Made by a program: the position numbers and the translations under genes. Shown in pieces: positions 1 through 8,951 of a stretch of 64,000 bases of DNA. The stretch comes from Leptospira johnsonii (GTDB lineage: Bacteria > Spirochaetota > Leptospiria > Leptospirales > Leptospiraceae): positions 434,001-498,000 of the forward strand of contig NZ_BFAY01000011.1 in the NCBI RefSeq assembly GCF_003112675.1, in the 5' to 3' direction. Positions within the stretch are counted from its first letter, which is position 1; each line of letters opens with the position of its first letter. The notes under the pieces are model-generated. The model ran no database searches. It saw only the letters and a list, made by a program, of their open reading frames with translations, and had not been told where the DNA came from.

Positions 1-802
1 TATGTACGAAGGATCTGTTCCCGATGATAATCCCTGCGATATACACCGCCAAGAATGGGTTTCCTCCGATTAGATCCGTGGCAGCATACACGAACAGGAC
101 CGAAGCAGAAAGTAATACCGGATATAAACCTTCGTAATCCAATTTGATACGGTTCATACCCCGATAAATCCAGTAACCTAATAGTAGGCCTAAGATAATC
201 CCCAAACTAAACTGTTGGAAGATGGTCCAGGCCAAACTATCCCAAGATGGAGAAGAAGTACCGACAAAACCTAAAACGGATGTGGTCAATAAAACTGCAA
301 GAGGGTCGTTACTTCCTGACTCGAGTTCCAAGAGAGAGGTGAGCCCCTTTCTCATACCGATATTGCTGGTCCGAAGAACGTTGAATACTGCCGCAGCGTC
401 GGTAGAAGATACGATCGCACCTAAAAGAAATCCGATAATTGGATCGAAGCCCATTACAAAAATTGCAAATAAGGCAACGAATAAACAAGTGAGAAGCACT
501 CCCAAGGTTCCGAGAGAAATACCTTTACCCAGAACCGGTTTAACCTTGGTCCAATCGGTTTCCAAACCTCCTGAGAACAAGATGAATGCTAATGCGATAG
601 AACCAACTTTGCGGGTAAGATCAGCATCGTTAAACCAGATCTTTAGAATGCCGTCGGAACCTGCCAACATTCCGATCGTTAAGAATATAAGTAGAGAAGG
701 AATTCCAAATTTTGTGGAAACACGCAATAAGCCTATACTCAAGATGATGAGGCTCGATAGAGCTAAAATTTGAAACTCGAAGTTAAGAGCGTTCAATTCC
801 AC
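1..802 (-). CDS. Potassium/proton antiporter, CPA family (partial, N-terminal part)
   Basis: The reverse strand is open from the left window edge to a GTG at 802 and encodes the N-terminal ~267 residues of a monovalent cation:proton antiporter of the NhaP2/CvrA (CPA1) type. It is a polytopic inner-membrane protein that would exchange K+ or Na+ for H+. Visible signs are alternating hydrophobic helices, a GxxAGSDG stretch, the helix motif FSGGLETDW, and VSSTDAAAVF followed by LESGSNDP, which carry the conserved acidic pair used for ion binding in this family. The C-terminal part lies outside the window. The start is GTG because no ATG lies in frame immediately upstream; the ribosome binding site is weak, so the exact start is uncertain. 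Confidence 0.85.
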   Translation of the reverse strand, partial: MELNALNFEFQILALSSLIILSIGLLRVSTKFGIPSLLIFLTIGMLAGSDGILKIWFNDADLTRKVGSIALAFILFSGGLETDWTKVKPVLGKGISLGTLGVLLTCLFVALFAIFVMGFDPIIGFLLGAIVSSTDAAAVFNVLRTSNIGMRKGLTSLLELESGSNDPLAVLLTTSVLGFVGTSSPSWDSLAWTIFQQFSLGIILGLLLGYWIYRGMNRIKLDYEGLYPVLLSASVLFVYAATDLIGGNPFLAVYIAGIIIGNRSFVH

Positions 803-895
803 TACGATAGATTCTAATCCGTTGAAAATTATGCGATTTCTTTTTTTATATGAAAAAAACTATTTTCAAAGCAAAAATCAAAACCGTTGGACCCA

Positions 896-1234
896 TTAGA
901 CTACGTCTGAGTTCAGTTCGTACAGTAAATCTTGCAACTCTCTGCGGTCGGTAACTTCTACCAATCTATCTTCTCCGAATTCATCCGCCTCAATCTTCAC
1001 AGCAAAGTATCCGAAACTTTCTTCTCCCTTTAAAAATCCTACATCCAGATTGATGAGATCTGTTTCTTCTTCAGAGGAAGGGATGAGTAAAAAATATTGG
1101 TGCTCGTCCAGCTCTACCACTTCTCCTACGATAAAAGAATATGGATTTCCATCCTCATCCAATAAATGCAGAAGTTCGTCGCCTAGCTCCTCATGCTCTG
1201 TGGATTCAGTTTCCTGATCGTAAGATTCCAACAT
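896..1234 (-). CDS. DUF1292-like acidic protein
   Basis: A 112-residue, very acidic cytosolic protein (many Glu/Asp, no signal peptide or membrane segment). The central part, LLDEDGNPYSF followed by VVELDEHQYFLLIP, resembles the small DUF1292 (YrzB-like) family, whose members share the D-G-E/N-x-Y-x-F start and a V-E-x-x-x-x-x-Y-x-L-L-P strand. Its function is unknown. It sits alone between the antiporter and the divergently oriented sensor kinase. The family assignment rests on the motif pattern only. Confidence 0.7.
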   Translation of the reverse strand: MLESYDQETESTEHEELGDELLHLLDEDGNPYSFIVGEVVELDEHQYFLLIPSSEEETDLINLDVGFLKGEESFGYFAVKIEADEFGEDRLVEVTDRRELQDLLYELNSDVV

Positions 1235-1328
1235 AGAGTTTGTTTCCTTACTGTAAAGATCGGTCGAAAAAAGGATCCGGCTTTGCCGTAAAAGGTGGAC
1301 AAACCTGAAAATCCATCGTTTATAGGAT

Positions 1329-1356
1329 GAAATTCCGTCATTCTTGGCGGAATTTC
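1329..1356. promoter_or_regulatory. Perfect 9-N10-9 inverted repeat upstream of the hybrid kinase
   Basis: GAAATTCCG at 1329-1337 is repeated as its exact reverse complement at 1348-1356, separated by 10 bases. It lies 29 bp before the first possible start of the sensor kinase at 1385, in the intergenic region between divergent genes. The geometry resembles a dimeric operator, but a transcript hairpin is also possible. No T-run follows, so it is not an intrinsic terminator. No matching regulator is known. Confidence 0.45.
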
Positions 1357-1384
1357 CAAATCTCCACTTGCAAAAATCTTAAAG

Positions 1385-3907
1385 ATGCCGCATTTGGTGA
1401 TACTCCGGCAACGAACTGATATGCATTCGAGTCGCGTAATTTTCCCGATTTTTATTCTCTGCCTTCTACTCTCCTGGAATTGCGGAAGGACAGATTATGA
1501 TTTGGGAGAAATTCGCGAAGGTAAACTAAATGCAAAAACTTGGGATCCGAATAAAACCATTCTTTCTCTCGGCGGTGAATGGGAATTGGTTCCTGGAAAA
1601 TTTTTGGTTTCCGAACCGGAGCCTCAGCTAACTCAAGAAAGGGTTTACGCGCCGATCCCTCAGATCTGGAACGAACTTACCAAAGACGGAAAACATTTAT
1701 TTCCGAACGGAAAAGGTTTCGGTACCTACTCTCTGCATCTGCAACTTCCTGAAAATTGTCCTGAGTTGATGTTAAAAGTTCCTGACTTAGGAACATCTTA
1801 CTCAATTTATGCGGACGGAAAACTTTTAGAAACAGTGGGCAAGGTGGGAAAAACTCCAGAAACCTCAGTCCCGTTCCTTCAGACTTCTATCGTCCTTCTT
1901 CCCAAGGATCTGAAAAGATTGGATTTTGAGATCTCCAACTTCGCTCATATCAACGGAGGCCTTTGGTTCACTCCGGAGATCGGGATACCTTCTCTTATAT
2001 TAAAAAAATTGCATTATAGCCAGGCAATAGATGTGGCAAGTTCCGCGGCGGTCCTGGTTCTTGCAATCTATCAGATCATGGCTTTTCTCAGAACAAGAGA
2101 AGAAAAAAGCCAATTGTACTTTGCTTTATTCTCCATAGCTTCCGTATTCCGGTTTTTCTTAACAGGAAATAGGCTTTTTAATTATATATTTCCTGAGGTT
2201 CCTTGGGAGATCAGTTATAGGCTGGAATACCTGAGCACCTATGTTCTATGCTCCGGGTTTTTGTCCTATTCTGCCACCGCATTTAAGCAGGATTTTCATC
2301 CCAAAACGGAAAAGTTCTCTCTGATCATAATGTTATTCTTTGCGATTCCTACTCTGGTATTACCTGCGGAATATTATGCAAGATTACTCTTCCTTTTCCA
2401 ATTTACCGTCATTATAGGCGGAGCTTACACTTTATTAGGATGCGCAAGAGCAGTGATCCATGCGAGACCTGGATCTAGGTTTTTCTTAGCGGGGATATCT
2501 TTTATAATCATCGCGGGCGCAAACGATATCCTGGCATCCAATTATATATTAAATAATCATTATATTCTTGCTCCTGCGATCTTTTTGTTCATATTCTTCC
2601 ATAGTTTGGGATTTTCTTTTTCCTTTTCTCGTGTTTTAAGAACTTCTATGGAAGCGGAGAAGGGACTACAGATCGCAAACGAAAACCTGAACGAATTAAA
2701 AACGGAATTGGAAAACAAGGTTGAATCCAGAACCATCCAACTCACCGCCGCAAAAGAAAAAGCGGAATGGGAAGCTAAATACAGATACGATTTCCTGGCA
2801 ATCATGAGCCATGAGATCCGCACTCCCTTAAACGGACTTTTGGGGACTTCTAATCTTCTTTCCGAAACTACTTTAACGCAAGAACAGAAAGAATACGCAG
2901 AAATTATACAGGCATCCGGAGAGAACCTTCTCCATTTAGTGAACCAATTATTAGATCTTTCTAAGATAGAAAACCATCGTTTCGTGTTGGAGATCTTACC
3001 ATTCGACCCGTTTGCAGTTTTACAAAGAGCGGCCAGAGTAGTAAAAGCTAGGGCGGAAGAAAAAAGGATCTTAGTAGATATCTCTTATCCGGAACATCAC
3101 CCAGGCATTTTCTTAGGCGACGAAGGAAGGATCCAACAAGTACTCTTAAATCTTTTAAGTAACGCGATCAAGTTCACCGGTTCCGGTGGAAAGGTAGGTC
3201 TTGGAGTTCGTTTCTATGGAGAAGATCTTTTCTCCCGTGTATTAGAATTTTGGGTGCAAGACGACGGGGTCGGGATCGCAGAAGATCAAGCAGCAATATT
3301 ATTCGAACCTTTCGTGCAAGCGGACTCTTCCGTTGCTAGAAAATTCGGCGGAAGCGGATTAGGTCTGACTATCTCCAAAAAATTGGTAGAGCTTATGGGG
3401 GGAAGTATCCGGATCACAAGTGCTCCAGGCAAAGGATCCAAATTTTCGTTCTTGCTTCCCTTCCCCCAAGAAGAACCTGAAAAACAAGATTTGGAAGAAG
3501 AGGCTGCTCCGCCTATCGTTCTGCCCCCACTCAAAATTTTACTCGTGGAAGACCAGGAATTTTCCAGAAGAGTTGCGTTCGATATTCTCACTAAATTAGG
3601 AATGAAGGTGCACTCTTTAGGAATGGGAAAAGACGCGATCGTTCAATTAGACAGAGAGACTTACGAGATCATACTTTTAGACATAGATCTTCCGGATATA
3701 AGCGGTTTAGAAGTTTCCAAAAAGATCAAAGAAACCTTTGCTCATCCGCCATATCTTGTTGCCTGGACGGCTCATGCACTGCCAGGCTCTCAAGAATTTT
3801 TCGAAAGTTCAGGATTCGATTCTTATCTCAAAAAACCTTCTCTCAAAAGGGATTGGATCTTATTCTTAGAAAGATATATGCAGAGTAGACCTAAACCTTT
3901 GGATTAG
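1385..3907 (+). CDS. Hybrid sensor histidine kinase with 7TMR-DISM sensor and receiver domain
   Basis: An 840-residue membrane sensor. After a signal peptide with a possible spirochaetal lipobox (LLSWNC, Cys about 33) comes a periplasmic beta-rich DISM-type sensor (about 55-200), seven membrane segments (about 205-410), a coiled coil, a HisKA domain with phospho-acceptor His in MSHEIRTPLNG (about 476), a HATPase domain (DDGVGIAED; GGSGLGLTISKKL) and a C-terminal receiver (about 717-830) with phospho-acceptor Asp in ILLDIDLPD. It should autophosphorylate and pass phosphate to its own receiver; the ligand and output partner are unknown. An in-frame ATG at 1421 (MHSSRV) would give a tidier signal peptide and may be the true start. 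Neither start has a strong ribosome binding site. Confidence 0.9.
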   Translation: MPHLVILRQRTDMHSSRVIFPIFILCLLLSWNCGRTDYDLGEIREGKLNAKTWDPNKTILSLGGEWELVPGKFLVSEPEPQLTQERVYAPIPQIWNELTKDGKHLFPNGKGFGTYSLHLQLPENCPELMLKVPDLGTSYSIYADGKLLETVGKVGKTPETSVPFLQTSIVLLPKDLKRLDFEISNFAHINGGLWFTPEIGIPSLILKKLHYSQAIDVASSAAVLVLAIYQIMAFLRTREEKSQLYFALFSIASVFRFFLTGNRLFNYIFPEVPWEISYRLEYLSTYVLCSGFLSYSATAFKQDFHPKTEKFSLIIMLFFAIPTLVLPAEYYARLLFLFQFTVIIGGAYTLLGCARAVIHARPGSRFFLAGISFIIIAGANDILASNYILNNHYILAPAIFLFIFFHSLGFSFSFSRVLRTSMEAEKGLQIANENLNELKTELENKVESRTIQLTAAKEKAEWEAKYRYDFLAIMSHEIRTPLNGLLGTSNLLSETTLTQEQKEYAEIIQASGENLLHLVNQLLDLSKIENHRFVLEILPFDPFAVLQRAARVVKARAEEKRILVDISYPEHHPGIFLGDEGRIQQVLLNLLSNAIKFTGSGGKVGLGVRFYGEDLFSRVLEFWVQDDGVGIAEDQAAILFEPFVQADSSVARKFGGSGLGLTISKKLVELMGGSIRITSAPGKGSKFSFLLPFPQEEPEKQDLEEEAAPPIVLPPLKILLVEDQEFSRRVAFDILTKLGMKVHSLGMGKDAIVQLDRETYEIILLDIDLPDISGLEVSKKIKETFAHPPYLVAWTAHALPGSQEFFESSGFDSYLKKPSLKRDWILFLERYMQSRPKPLD

Positions 3908-3917
3908 TCCATTCAAA

Positions 3918-4130
3918 ATGCGTAATATACTTTTCTTTACTTTTGTGTTATTTATTCTTTTCGGATCTTACGATTGCAATTCCGGAGGAAAACAGGATTG
4001 CAGCAGATCTACTCCCAGCGACAAAAAAACTGCGGAGATGTTACAGGCCGCATGTTTGACGAATCCGAACGATCAAAATGTATGCAATCTATATTTTTTG
4101 GAAGCCGTATACCACTCACATTGCTGGTAA
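3918..4130 (+). CDS. Small Cys-rich exported protein, putative lipoprotein
   Basis: A 70-residue protein starting 11 bp after the kinase stop. A hydrophobic signal peptide (MRNILFFTFVLFILFG) is followed by SYDC, a possible relaxed lipobox, and a short mature part with several cysteines (QDC, AAC, QNVC, SHC). No family was recognised. The close spacing suggests co-transcription with the kinase. An overlapping second frame (3974-4171) lacks a signal sequence and is less likely to be real. Confidence 0.55.
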   Translation: MRNILFFTFVLFILFGSYDCNSGGKQDCSRSTPSDKKTAEMLQAACLTNPNDQNVCNLYFLEAVYHSHCW

Positions 4131-4136
4131 GAAGGA

Positions 4137-4448
4137 TCAAAACTCTTCGAAAGGAAGTTTATTCTTCTTAGAATTATTGCAGTCCTTACATGCTGGGACC
4201 AAATTTGCTTTGATAGACTTTCCACCTTTTGCCAGAGGGATCAAATGATCCATGGTAAGTTCGTCCGGCGGAAATTTTTTACCGCAGTAATGACAGATCC
4301 CATCCGCTTTCTTTTTTCTCCACCAAGGAGTTTTGCGTAACTCTTTTGCGATCTGTCTTTGTTTTTTGATCTCGGATTCGCTTACCCAAAGAAGCGGCTC
4401 TTCCGAATATTCTCCTGGACCGTTCATGACTAAGAGTACTGGATCCAA
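4137..4448 (-). CDS. HNH endonuclease family protein
   Basis: A 103-residue protein with a compact HNH domain: zinc-binding CHYCGKKF, the metal/catalytic DHLIPLAKGG, the Asn in NLVPACKDCNNSK, and the second CxxC. This layout fits the McrA-like HNH family, in which a single metal cuts DNA. The N-terminal ~45 residues are basic and helical. It overlaps the end of manA by 19 bp on the same strand, or starts right after it if the internal Met at about 4427 (MNGPGEY) is used, so translational coupling is likely. It could be a repair or restriction-like nuclease; nothing nearby identifies a target. Confidence 0.8.
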   Translation of the reverse strand: MDPVLLVMNGPGEYSEEPLLWVSESEIKKQRQIAKELRKTPWWRKKKADGICHYCGKKFPPDELTMDHLIPLAKGGKSIKANLVPACKDCNNSKKNKLPFEEF

Positions 4449-5416
4449 TCCGAACCTGGACCGGACCAGGCCAAACGTAAAAAAGAAGATTTAGACTCGC
4501 AATGGACTCCTTCTTTGATCCCATAAGCAGTGACTAAAACTGTATCTCCCGTTTTTAGATCCAAATCCTCTAATCTACATTCTCCACTTAGGACCATCAA
4601 AACATGGAACACAGGCTCTGAAGAAAAAGAAGGAAGTGTAAACTTCTTATTAGAATCGATTTCCAGAATTTCCATCCGGAACTTATCGTTTGCAGTTAGA
4701 ACGGAACGACTGAATTCAAAGGATCCAATTTGTTTAGGACTCAGTTTGTCATTAGGATCTGCGGAAGAAAAATCCAAAACGTCCAATGCCTTTTTGAGAT
4801 GTAACTCTCTAGGTCTTCCGTAATCGTATACTCTGTAAGTGGAATCGGATGACTGTTGGACTTCCATCAGAAGGATACCGCCACCGATGGCATGTATCCT
4901 ACCTGGATTCAGAAGAAAAGAATCCAGTTCTTTTACTTCTACTTCATTTAGAATTTCTTCTACTCGGTTTGTTTTTACGTATTCTGAAAATTCTTCTTTA
5001 TTGGTTTGTTTTGAAAATCCGCAAACCAGTTTGGAACCCTTGTCCGCCTGTAAAACAGTCCAAGCTTCTTTTTTACCTGCGCTTTCCGGATCAAACTTCT
5101 CCGCGTACGAGTCGTCAGGATGAACTTGGACGGATAATTTTTCCTTAGCATCTATCAGTTTGATCAATAAAGGAAAACTCTGTCCTTTAAAAGGTTTTCC
5201 GAGCACTGACTCGTAATCCGATTTATATACTTCTCTGAAAGTTTTTCCGGAACATTCTCCGTTCGTAATTTTAGAAAGATCGGAGCCGTAATCCGAAATC
5301 TCCCAGGACTCTCCGATATCTCCCGAAGGGATGGAGCGCCCCAAAACGGTTTCTAATTTCCTACCGCCCCAGACTTTTTCCTTATAGATGGGCTCGAATT
5401 TGAAAACCTTCTGCAT
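4430..5416 (-). CDS. manA: Mannose-6-phosphate isomerase, class I
   Basis: A 328-residue zinc-dependent cytosolic isomerase interconverting mannose-6-phosphate and fructose-6-phosphate, feeding GDP-mannose and other sugar nucleotides for surface polysaccharide. Family signs are the N-terminal EKVWGG, GESWEISDYGSDLS, the metal-binding QVHPDD (His about 99) and GRIHAIGGGILLMEVQQSSDSTYRVYDYGR. The length fits the short bacterial class. It is the third gene of a tight minus-strand run (exported protein, J-domain protein, manA, HNH), with 6 bp between it and the J-domain gene. Confidence 0.93.
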   Translation of the reverse strand: MQKVFKFEPIYKEKVWGGRKLETVLGRSIPSGDIGESWEISDYGSDLSKITNGECSGKTFREVYKSDYESVLGKPFKGQSFPLLIKLIDAKEKLSVQVHPDDSYAEKFDPESAGKKEAWTVLQADKGSKLVCGFSKQTNKEEFSEYVKTNRVEEILNEVEVKELDSFLLNPGRIHAIGGGILLMEVQQSSDSTYRVYDYGRPRELHLKKALDVLDFSSADPNDKLSPKQIGSFEFSRSVLTANDKFRMEILEIDSNKKFTLPSFSSEPVFHVLMVLSGECRLEDLDLKTGDTVLVTAYGIKEGVHCESKSSFLRLAWSGPGSDWIQYS

Positions 5417-5422
5417 ATATGC

Positions 5423-6091
5423 CTATTTTTTTTGACCCTGGAAGAGTTCAATTTTAACTTTTAAGATCCGCTTTTTGAAATGAGTAAATACGTCGGGACG
5501 AAACCCGGATAGATCCAAGGTATAGATCCTTCCCGGGACCAAACTGCCCGGCTCGGGGCTCCATTTTAGATATCTGTAACTTTTATAACTCCCCTTTCCT
5601 CCGCAGGAAGCGCAGTTCAGATCGGAACCTCTACATTCAGGGCAAATAGATCTGACCACCAAGGGAATGGCTGCAAATATTCTACCCAATAACTCTTCGG
5701 GTTTGAGACAGATCCGAATATCGTGATAGATGCCGGTATATTTCTTGCGATCTCTGCTTCTCATTCCGGCGCGGAGAAGGCCCCTTCTAGCAAATTCAAC
5801 CGCTTGAGTAGCGAATAAGATCCTGGAAGGCGGGATCAGATATATTCCATTTTCTGCATGTTCTCGTTTCTTTCTGACCTTGAATTCTTGGTCGAACCGA
5901 GAACGTTCTTCCGGCTTGGAAAGTATCTGATAAGATTCCAAAACTTTTAAAAACACAGGCTCAGAACCGGTAAGCCTATTGTCCGGATGGAAAATTTTGG
6001 CAAGTTCTCTGTATCTATGTTTGATAGATTCTGGGCTGGCACCGTAGTTCAAGCCCAGGACCCTATAATGATCTGTCCAGGCTGAACTCAT
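5423..6091 (-). CDS. J-domain (DnaJ-like) protein with two zinc motifs
   Basis: A 222-residue protein with an N-terminal J domain (about 5-70; HPD in IFHPDNRL), which would stimulate Hsp70 (DnaK) ATPase. Unlike canonical DnaJ it has no Gly/Phe-rich linker and only two zinc-type repeats, CPECRG and CASCGG, instead of four CxxCxGxG motifs. The C-terminal part ends in beta-rich, basic sequence. It is better called a specialised co-chaperone than DnaJ itself. It lies 27 bp downstream of the exported protein gene and 6 bp upstream of manA. Confidence 0.85.
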   Translation of the reverse strand: MSSAWTDHYRVLGLNYGASPESIKHRYRELAKIFHPDNRLTGSEPVFLKVLESYQILSKPEERSRFDQEFKVRKKREHAENGIYLIPPSRILFATQAVEFARRGLLRAGMRSRDRKKYTGIYHDIRICLKPEELLGRIFAAIPLVVRSICPECRGSDLNCASCGGKGSYKSYRYLKWSPEPGSLVPGRIYTLDLSGFRPDVFTHFKKRILKVKIELFQGQKK

Positions 6092-6118
6092 GGTAAGATT
6101 TTAGACTCTAAAATTGAT

Positions 6119-6811
6119 TTAACGATTCGAATTATATTCTTGGAAGGAACCACCGCTTTCCAAACCATCCAGCATGGTATCCACATCCTTCCCGTCTGCT
6201 CGGATCGTTCCTTCCACATACTTGTCGATGGCTCGGACCACTTCTGCAAGATTGTCGCGATAAGAACGGACAAACTTGACCCTTTGGTTCGGGCTCCTGA
6301 TATTTCCAAGACTATACACTTCTTCTTTCGTCCCGGCATCCGTTTTTCTTTTAACAACTAAAACAATGTTAGAAATATCGGAGGCCACAACCTTATCGTT
6401 TTTTAATTCTCCGATCTCGTCGTTGACAGGTCTGAGTTTAGTAACCAGAGATTTTCGGGTAATAAAGCGGACTCCGTCCAGTTTTAGGGAACCTTCTCCC
6501 CCTGAAACTTTTAGATAAAACTTTTTATCTACTAAATATCTATCGCGGACCGGGAAATTGAAATTTTCCATCGCGGGAACAAACTGGAAATACTCACTAT
6601 CAATAATTTTTTTCCTTTTATTCAGGAAAGGGAGCATCTCTTCTATTCTTTTGTGAAAGTCCTTGATGTCTTTTGTGAGTCCTTCTATGTCACGGACCTG
6701 CATAGGTTCGTAAGGAAGGACTTTAATCTGACCGTCCTTCTCGAAGTCCTGAGAAAATATTTCCCAACTGAATAAGGAGATCAAAAGAAGTAAGATGAAC
6801 GGTTTCTTCAT
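6119..6811 (-). CDS. Exported protein of unknown function
   Basis: A 230-residue protein with a clear signal peptide (MKKPFILLLLISLFSWEIFSQ, predicted cleavage after FSQ) and no later membrane segment, so it is likely periplasmic. The mature part starts with a helical, charged region (DIEGLTKDIKDFHKRIEEM) followed by beta-rich sequence with many Lys/Asp. No catalytic motif or known family was recognised. It is first in the minus-strand run with the J-domain protein, manA and HNH genes. Confidence 0.75.
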   Translation of the reverse strand: MKKPFILLLLISLFSWEIFSQDFEKDGQIKVLPYEPMQVRDIEGLTKDIKDFHKRIEEMLPFLNKRKKIIDSEYFQFVPAMENFNFPVRDRYLVDKKFYLKVSGGEGSLKLDGVRFITRKSLVTKLRPVNDEIGELKNDKVVASDISNIVLVVKRKTDAGTKEEVYSLGNIRSPNQRVKFVRSYRDNLAEVVRAIDKYVEGTIRADGKDVDTMLDGLESGGSFQEYNSNR

Positions 6812-6928
6812 TCGTAAAGTCCGGACGATTTCCTATATTTAGTGTCGTCCATTCCGTCAAAAAGCCCGGAATTTTCCTAAAAATTCGTTGAATTCCGGCC
6901 GGATTCTACGAAAAGGGAAGGGACGGAT

Positions 6929-7261
6929 ATGGAAATCAGCATTAGAAAATCCAGCGAAACAAATATAATCAGCCTCTCCGGGAGCCTGGACATCTATACG
7001 TCCATAGATCTCAAAAACTTTTTCGAACAGAACATTGATCGAACGAACAATAACGTTGTGATCAACCTGGAAAAGTTAAACTACATCGATTCCTCTGGGA
7101 TCGGAATGCTGATCAAACAATTGAATTATGTCCAAGAATTAAGTGGAAAATTTTTCATAGCAAACATGAAACCTGCGATCGAAAAAGTTTTCAAAGTGGC
7201 AGGACTGACTTCTTATTTTCAAACTCTCTCAGAGTCCGAATTCACCAGCCAGTTCCCTTGA
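6929..7261 (+). CDS. STAS-domain anti-sigma factor antagonist
   Basis: A 110-residue single STAS domain of the SpoIIAA/RsbV class. The conserved phosphorylatable serine is in NYIDSSGIGMLIKQL (about 54-68), and LSGSLDIYTS forms the usual first strand. In its unphosphorylated state such a protein binds an anti-sigma kinase and frees the partner protein. Phosphatases of the SpoIIE family, two of which lie at 9728-13260, normally reactivate it. No RsbW-type kinase is adjacent, so the pairing is only inferred. It is transcribed divergently from the exported protein at 6119-6811. Confidence 0.92.
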   Translation: MEISIRKSSETNIISLSGSLDIYTSIDLKNFFEQNIDRTNNNVVINLEKLNYIDSSGIGMLIKQLNYVQELSGKFFIANMKPAIEKVFKVAGLTSYFQTLSESEFTSQFP

Positions 7262-7265
7262 TCTT

Positions 7266-7889
7266 TCAAGGATATTCCGGGGCAGTGTAGGACAAAAACA
7301 CGTCCCAAACTCCCCAAAACCTGCCCTTTTCTCCCGCAAGCGGCGTAAGATTCAAATTCAGTCTACCTTCTCTCAACTCGGATGGATCCACTGTGATGTA
7401 TGCAGGGGGAGTTCCTGCGTATAACGATTTGGAATATAAGTTTGCATCCGGAAAGCGAATCGTTCTTTTCACGATCCCGTTTACGGAAATTCTAAGCTCG
7501 CGATCGGGTAAAATCGCAGCGTTTTCGGTCTTGGAAAATAAGGTCAGATCGAAATAAACGTAGATAATGTCTTTTCTATTCGAGTCGGCGATGAGTAGGA
7601 TATCCAACCCGGTTTCAGGAACCATTCTGCATTGGTTGTCAAATAGTCTACCGGTCCCGGCGCCCGGAGCAGGATCTTTTCTATCCGGAGCTAATTTCAG
7701 ACCATTATGATAAGCCCAAATGGAAAGTTCGGGGAAGGTTTTATAGTCCTCGGAAATATAGTTTTCTCCCCCCATCGGTTTGGAGAAATTCTCAAAATTT
7801 TTCGTTTTCCGATTTTCCTGACCGATCGGACCCTGTCCGGCAGCGGCAAGAATGAAGAATAAGAGTATTGCAATTCGGTGCCAGTCCAT
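7266..7889 (-). CDS. Exported protein of unknown function
   Basis: A 207-residue protein with a signal peptide (MDWHRIAILLFFILAAAGQG) and a mature part predicted to be mostly beta strand, ending in WDVFLSYTAPEY. No membrane helix follows, so a periplasmic or outer-membrane location is likely. No family was recognised. It converges on the STAS gene with 4 bp between the two stops, and its start is close to the divergently transcribed ribF, so the two may share a promoter region. Confidence 0.7.
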   Translation of the reverse strand: MDWHRIAILLFFILAAAGQGPIGQENRKTKNFENFSKPMGGENYISEDYKTFPELSIWAYHNGLKLAPDRKDPAPGAGTGRLFDNQCRMVPETGLDILLIADSNRKDIIYVYFDLTLFSKTENAAILPDRELRISVNGIVKRTIRFPDANLYSKSLYAGTPPAYITVDPSELREGRLNLNLTPLAGEKGRFWGVWDVFLSYTAPEYP

Positions 7890-7912
7890 CTTTTTAGAAT
7901 ATCGACCGTCCT

Positions 7913-8857
7913 TTGGAGAGAAACTTGAAAATTCTTAGAAGTCTGGAGAACTTAAAGAGCAACCTAAAGACTTCCACAGTCGTAACTTTGGGGAATTTTG
8001 ACGGGATCCATCTGGGCCACCAGGCTCTTTTAGAAAGAACCAAGGAAATTTCCTTAGAAAAAGGTCTCCCTTCCTGCGTGGTCACCTATCATCCGAATCC
8101 TGCTTTGGTCCTAGGAAAGGACAAGGATCTGGGAGGCATTACCACCCAAGCAGATAAGGAAAATTTAATAGAATCTTACGGGATCGACTGGTTAGTAGTT
8201 GTCCCATTTACTCTGGAATTCGCCCAAATAGAGGCGGAAACTTTTCTGAAAGAGATCCTAATCGACCAGCTTGGAGCAAAATCCATTCTGATCGGATTCA
8301 ATCATTGTTTTGGAAAAGGAAGAAGAGGAGATTACGAACTTCTCAAAAAATACTCCTCAGAGTACGGATACGATCTGGAAAAATTAGATCCTGTATTTCT
8401 AGGCGCTACAAAACTTTCCAGCTCCTATATTCGTTCCTTATTGAGAGAAGGTAAGGTAGAAGAAGCAGAAGAATGTCTAGGCCGAGAATTTTCGGTCACT
8501 GGGACAGTTGTCCAAGGACACCAACGAGGAAGAACCATAGGATTTCCTACTGCTAATGTACAACCATTGCCTGAGCTAATCCTTCCGGGAGTCGGTGTCT
8601 ACGCAGGAAGAACTGAGGTAGAAGGAAAAACCTATCCTTCCATGATCAATATAGGAAATAATCCTACATTTGGGGACCAATCTGTCACATTAGAAAGTCA
8701 TATATTCGATTTTTCGGATGATATTTATGGAAAGAAGGTGAACGTAATCTTTGCTAAAAAGATCAGAGAAGAGATCAAATTCCCAGGGGTGGATGCTCTG
8801 ATCTCCCAATTGAAGAAGGATGAGACTCTTTCCAGAAAGATCCTCCATGAAAGATAA
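7913..8857 (+). CDS. ribF: Bifunctional riboflavin kinase / FAD synthetase
   Basis: A 314-residue cytosolic enzyme making FMN and then FAD from riboflavin and ATP. The N-terminal nucleotidyltransferase (FAD synthetase) domain shows VTLGNFDGIHLGHQ and IGFNHCFGKGRRGD plus the SSSYIR motif. The C-terminal riboflavin kinase domain shows GHQRGRTIGFPTANV, GVYAG and NIGNNPTFG. The length matches the family. It supplies FAD for the flavoenzymes in this window (acyl-CoA dehydrogenase at 16274-18034, FAD-linked oxidase at 26786-28204), although no operon links them. Confidence 0.96.
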   Translation: MERNLKILRSLENLKSNLKTSTVVTLGNFDGIHLGHQALLERTKEISLEKGLPSCVVTYHPNPALVLGKDKDLGGITTQADKENLIESYGIDWLVVVPFTLEFAQIEAETFLKEILIDQLGAKSILIGFNHCFGKGRRGDYELLKKYSSEYGYDLEKLDPVFLGATKLSSSYIRSLLREGKVEEAEECLGREFSVTGTVVQGHQRGRTIGFPTANVQPLPELILPGVGVYAGRTEVEGKTYPSMINIGNNPTFGDQSVTLESHIFDFSDDIYGKKVNVIFAKKIREEIKFPGVDALISQLKKDETLSRKILHER

Positions 8858-8951
8858 AGGACTACGGCACTTCCAAATTAGCCGCACGAGGACAAATAAA
8901 GATGCATTCGAAACATTCCGCCAAGCTTCAACGTCCGAGTATGAGATTTTC

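Noticed and set aside
222..773. Plus-strand frame of 183 codons
   Set aside because: Lies wholly inside the antiporter gene on the opposite strand, has low-complexity Lys/Pro/Asn composition and no signal or motif, so it is a shadow frame.
3974..4171. Second plus-strand frame overlapping the small exported protein
   Set aside because: No signal peptide, no motif, and it runs past the end of the 3918-4130 gene into the HNH gene on the other strand.
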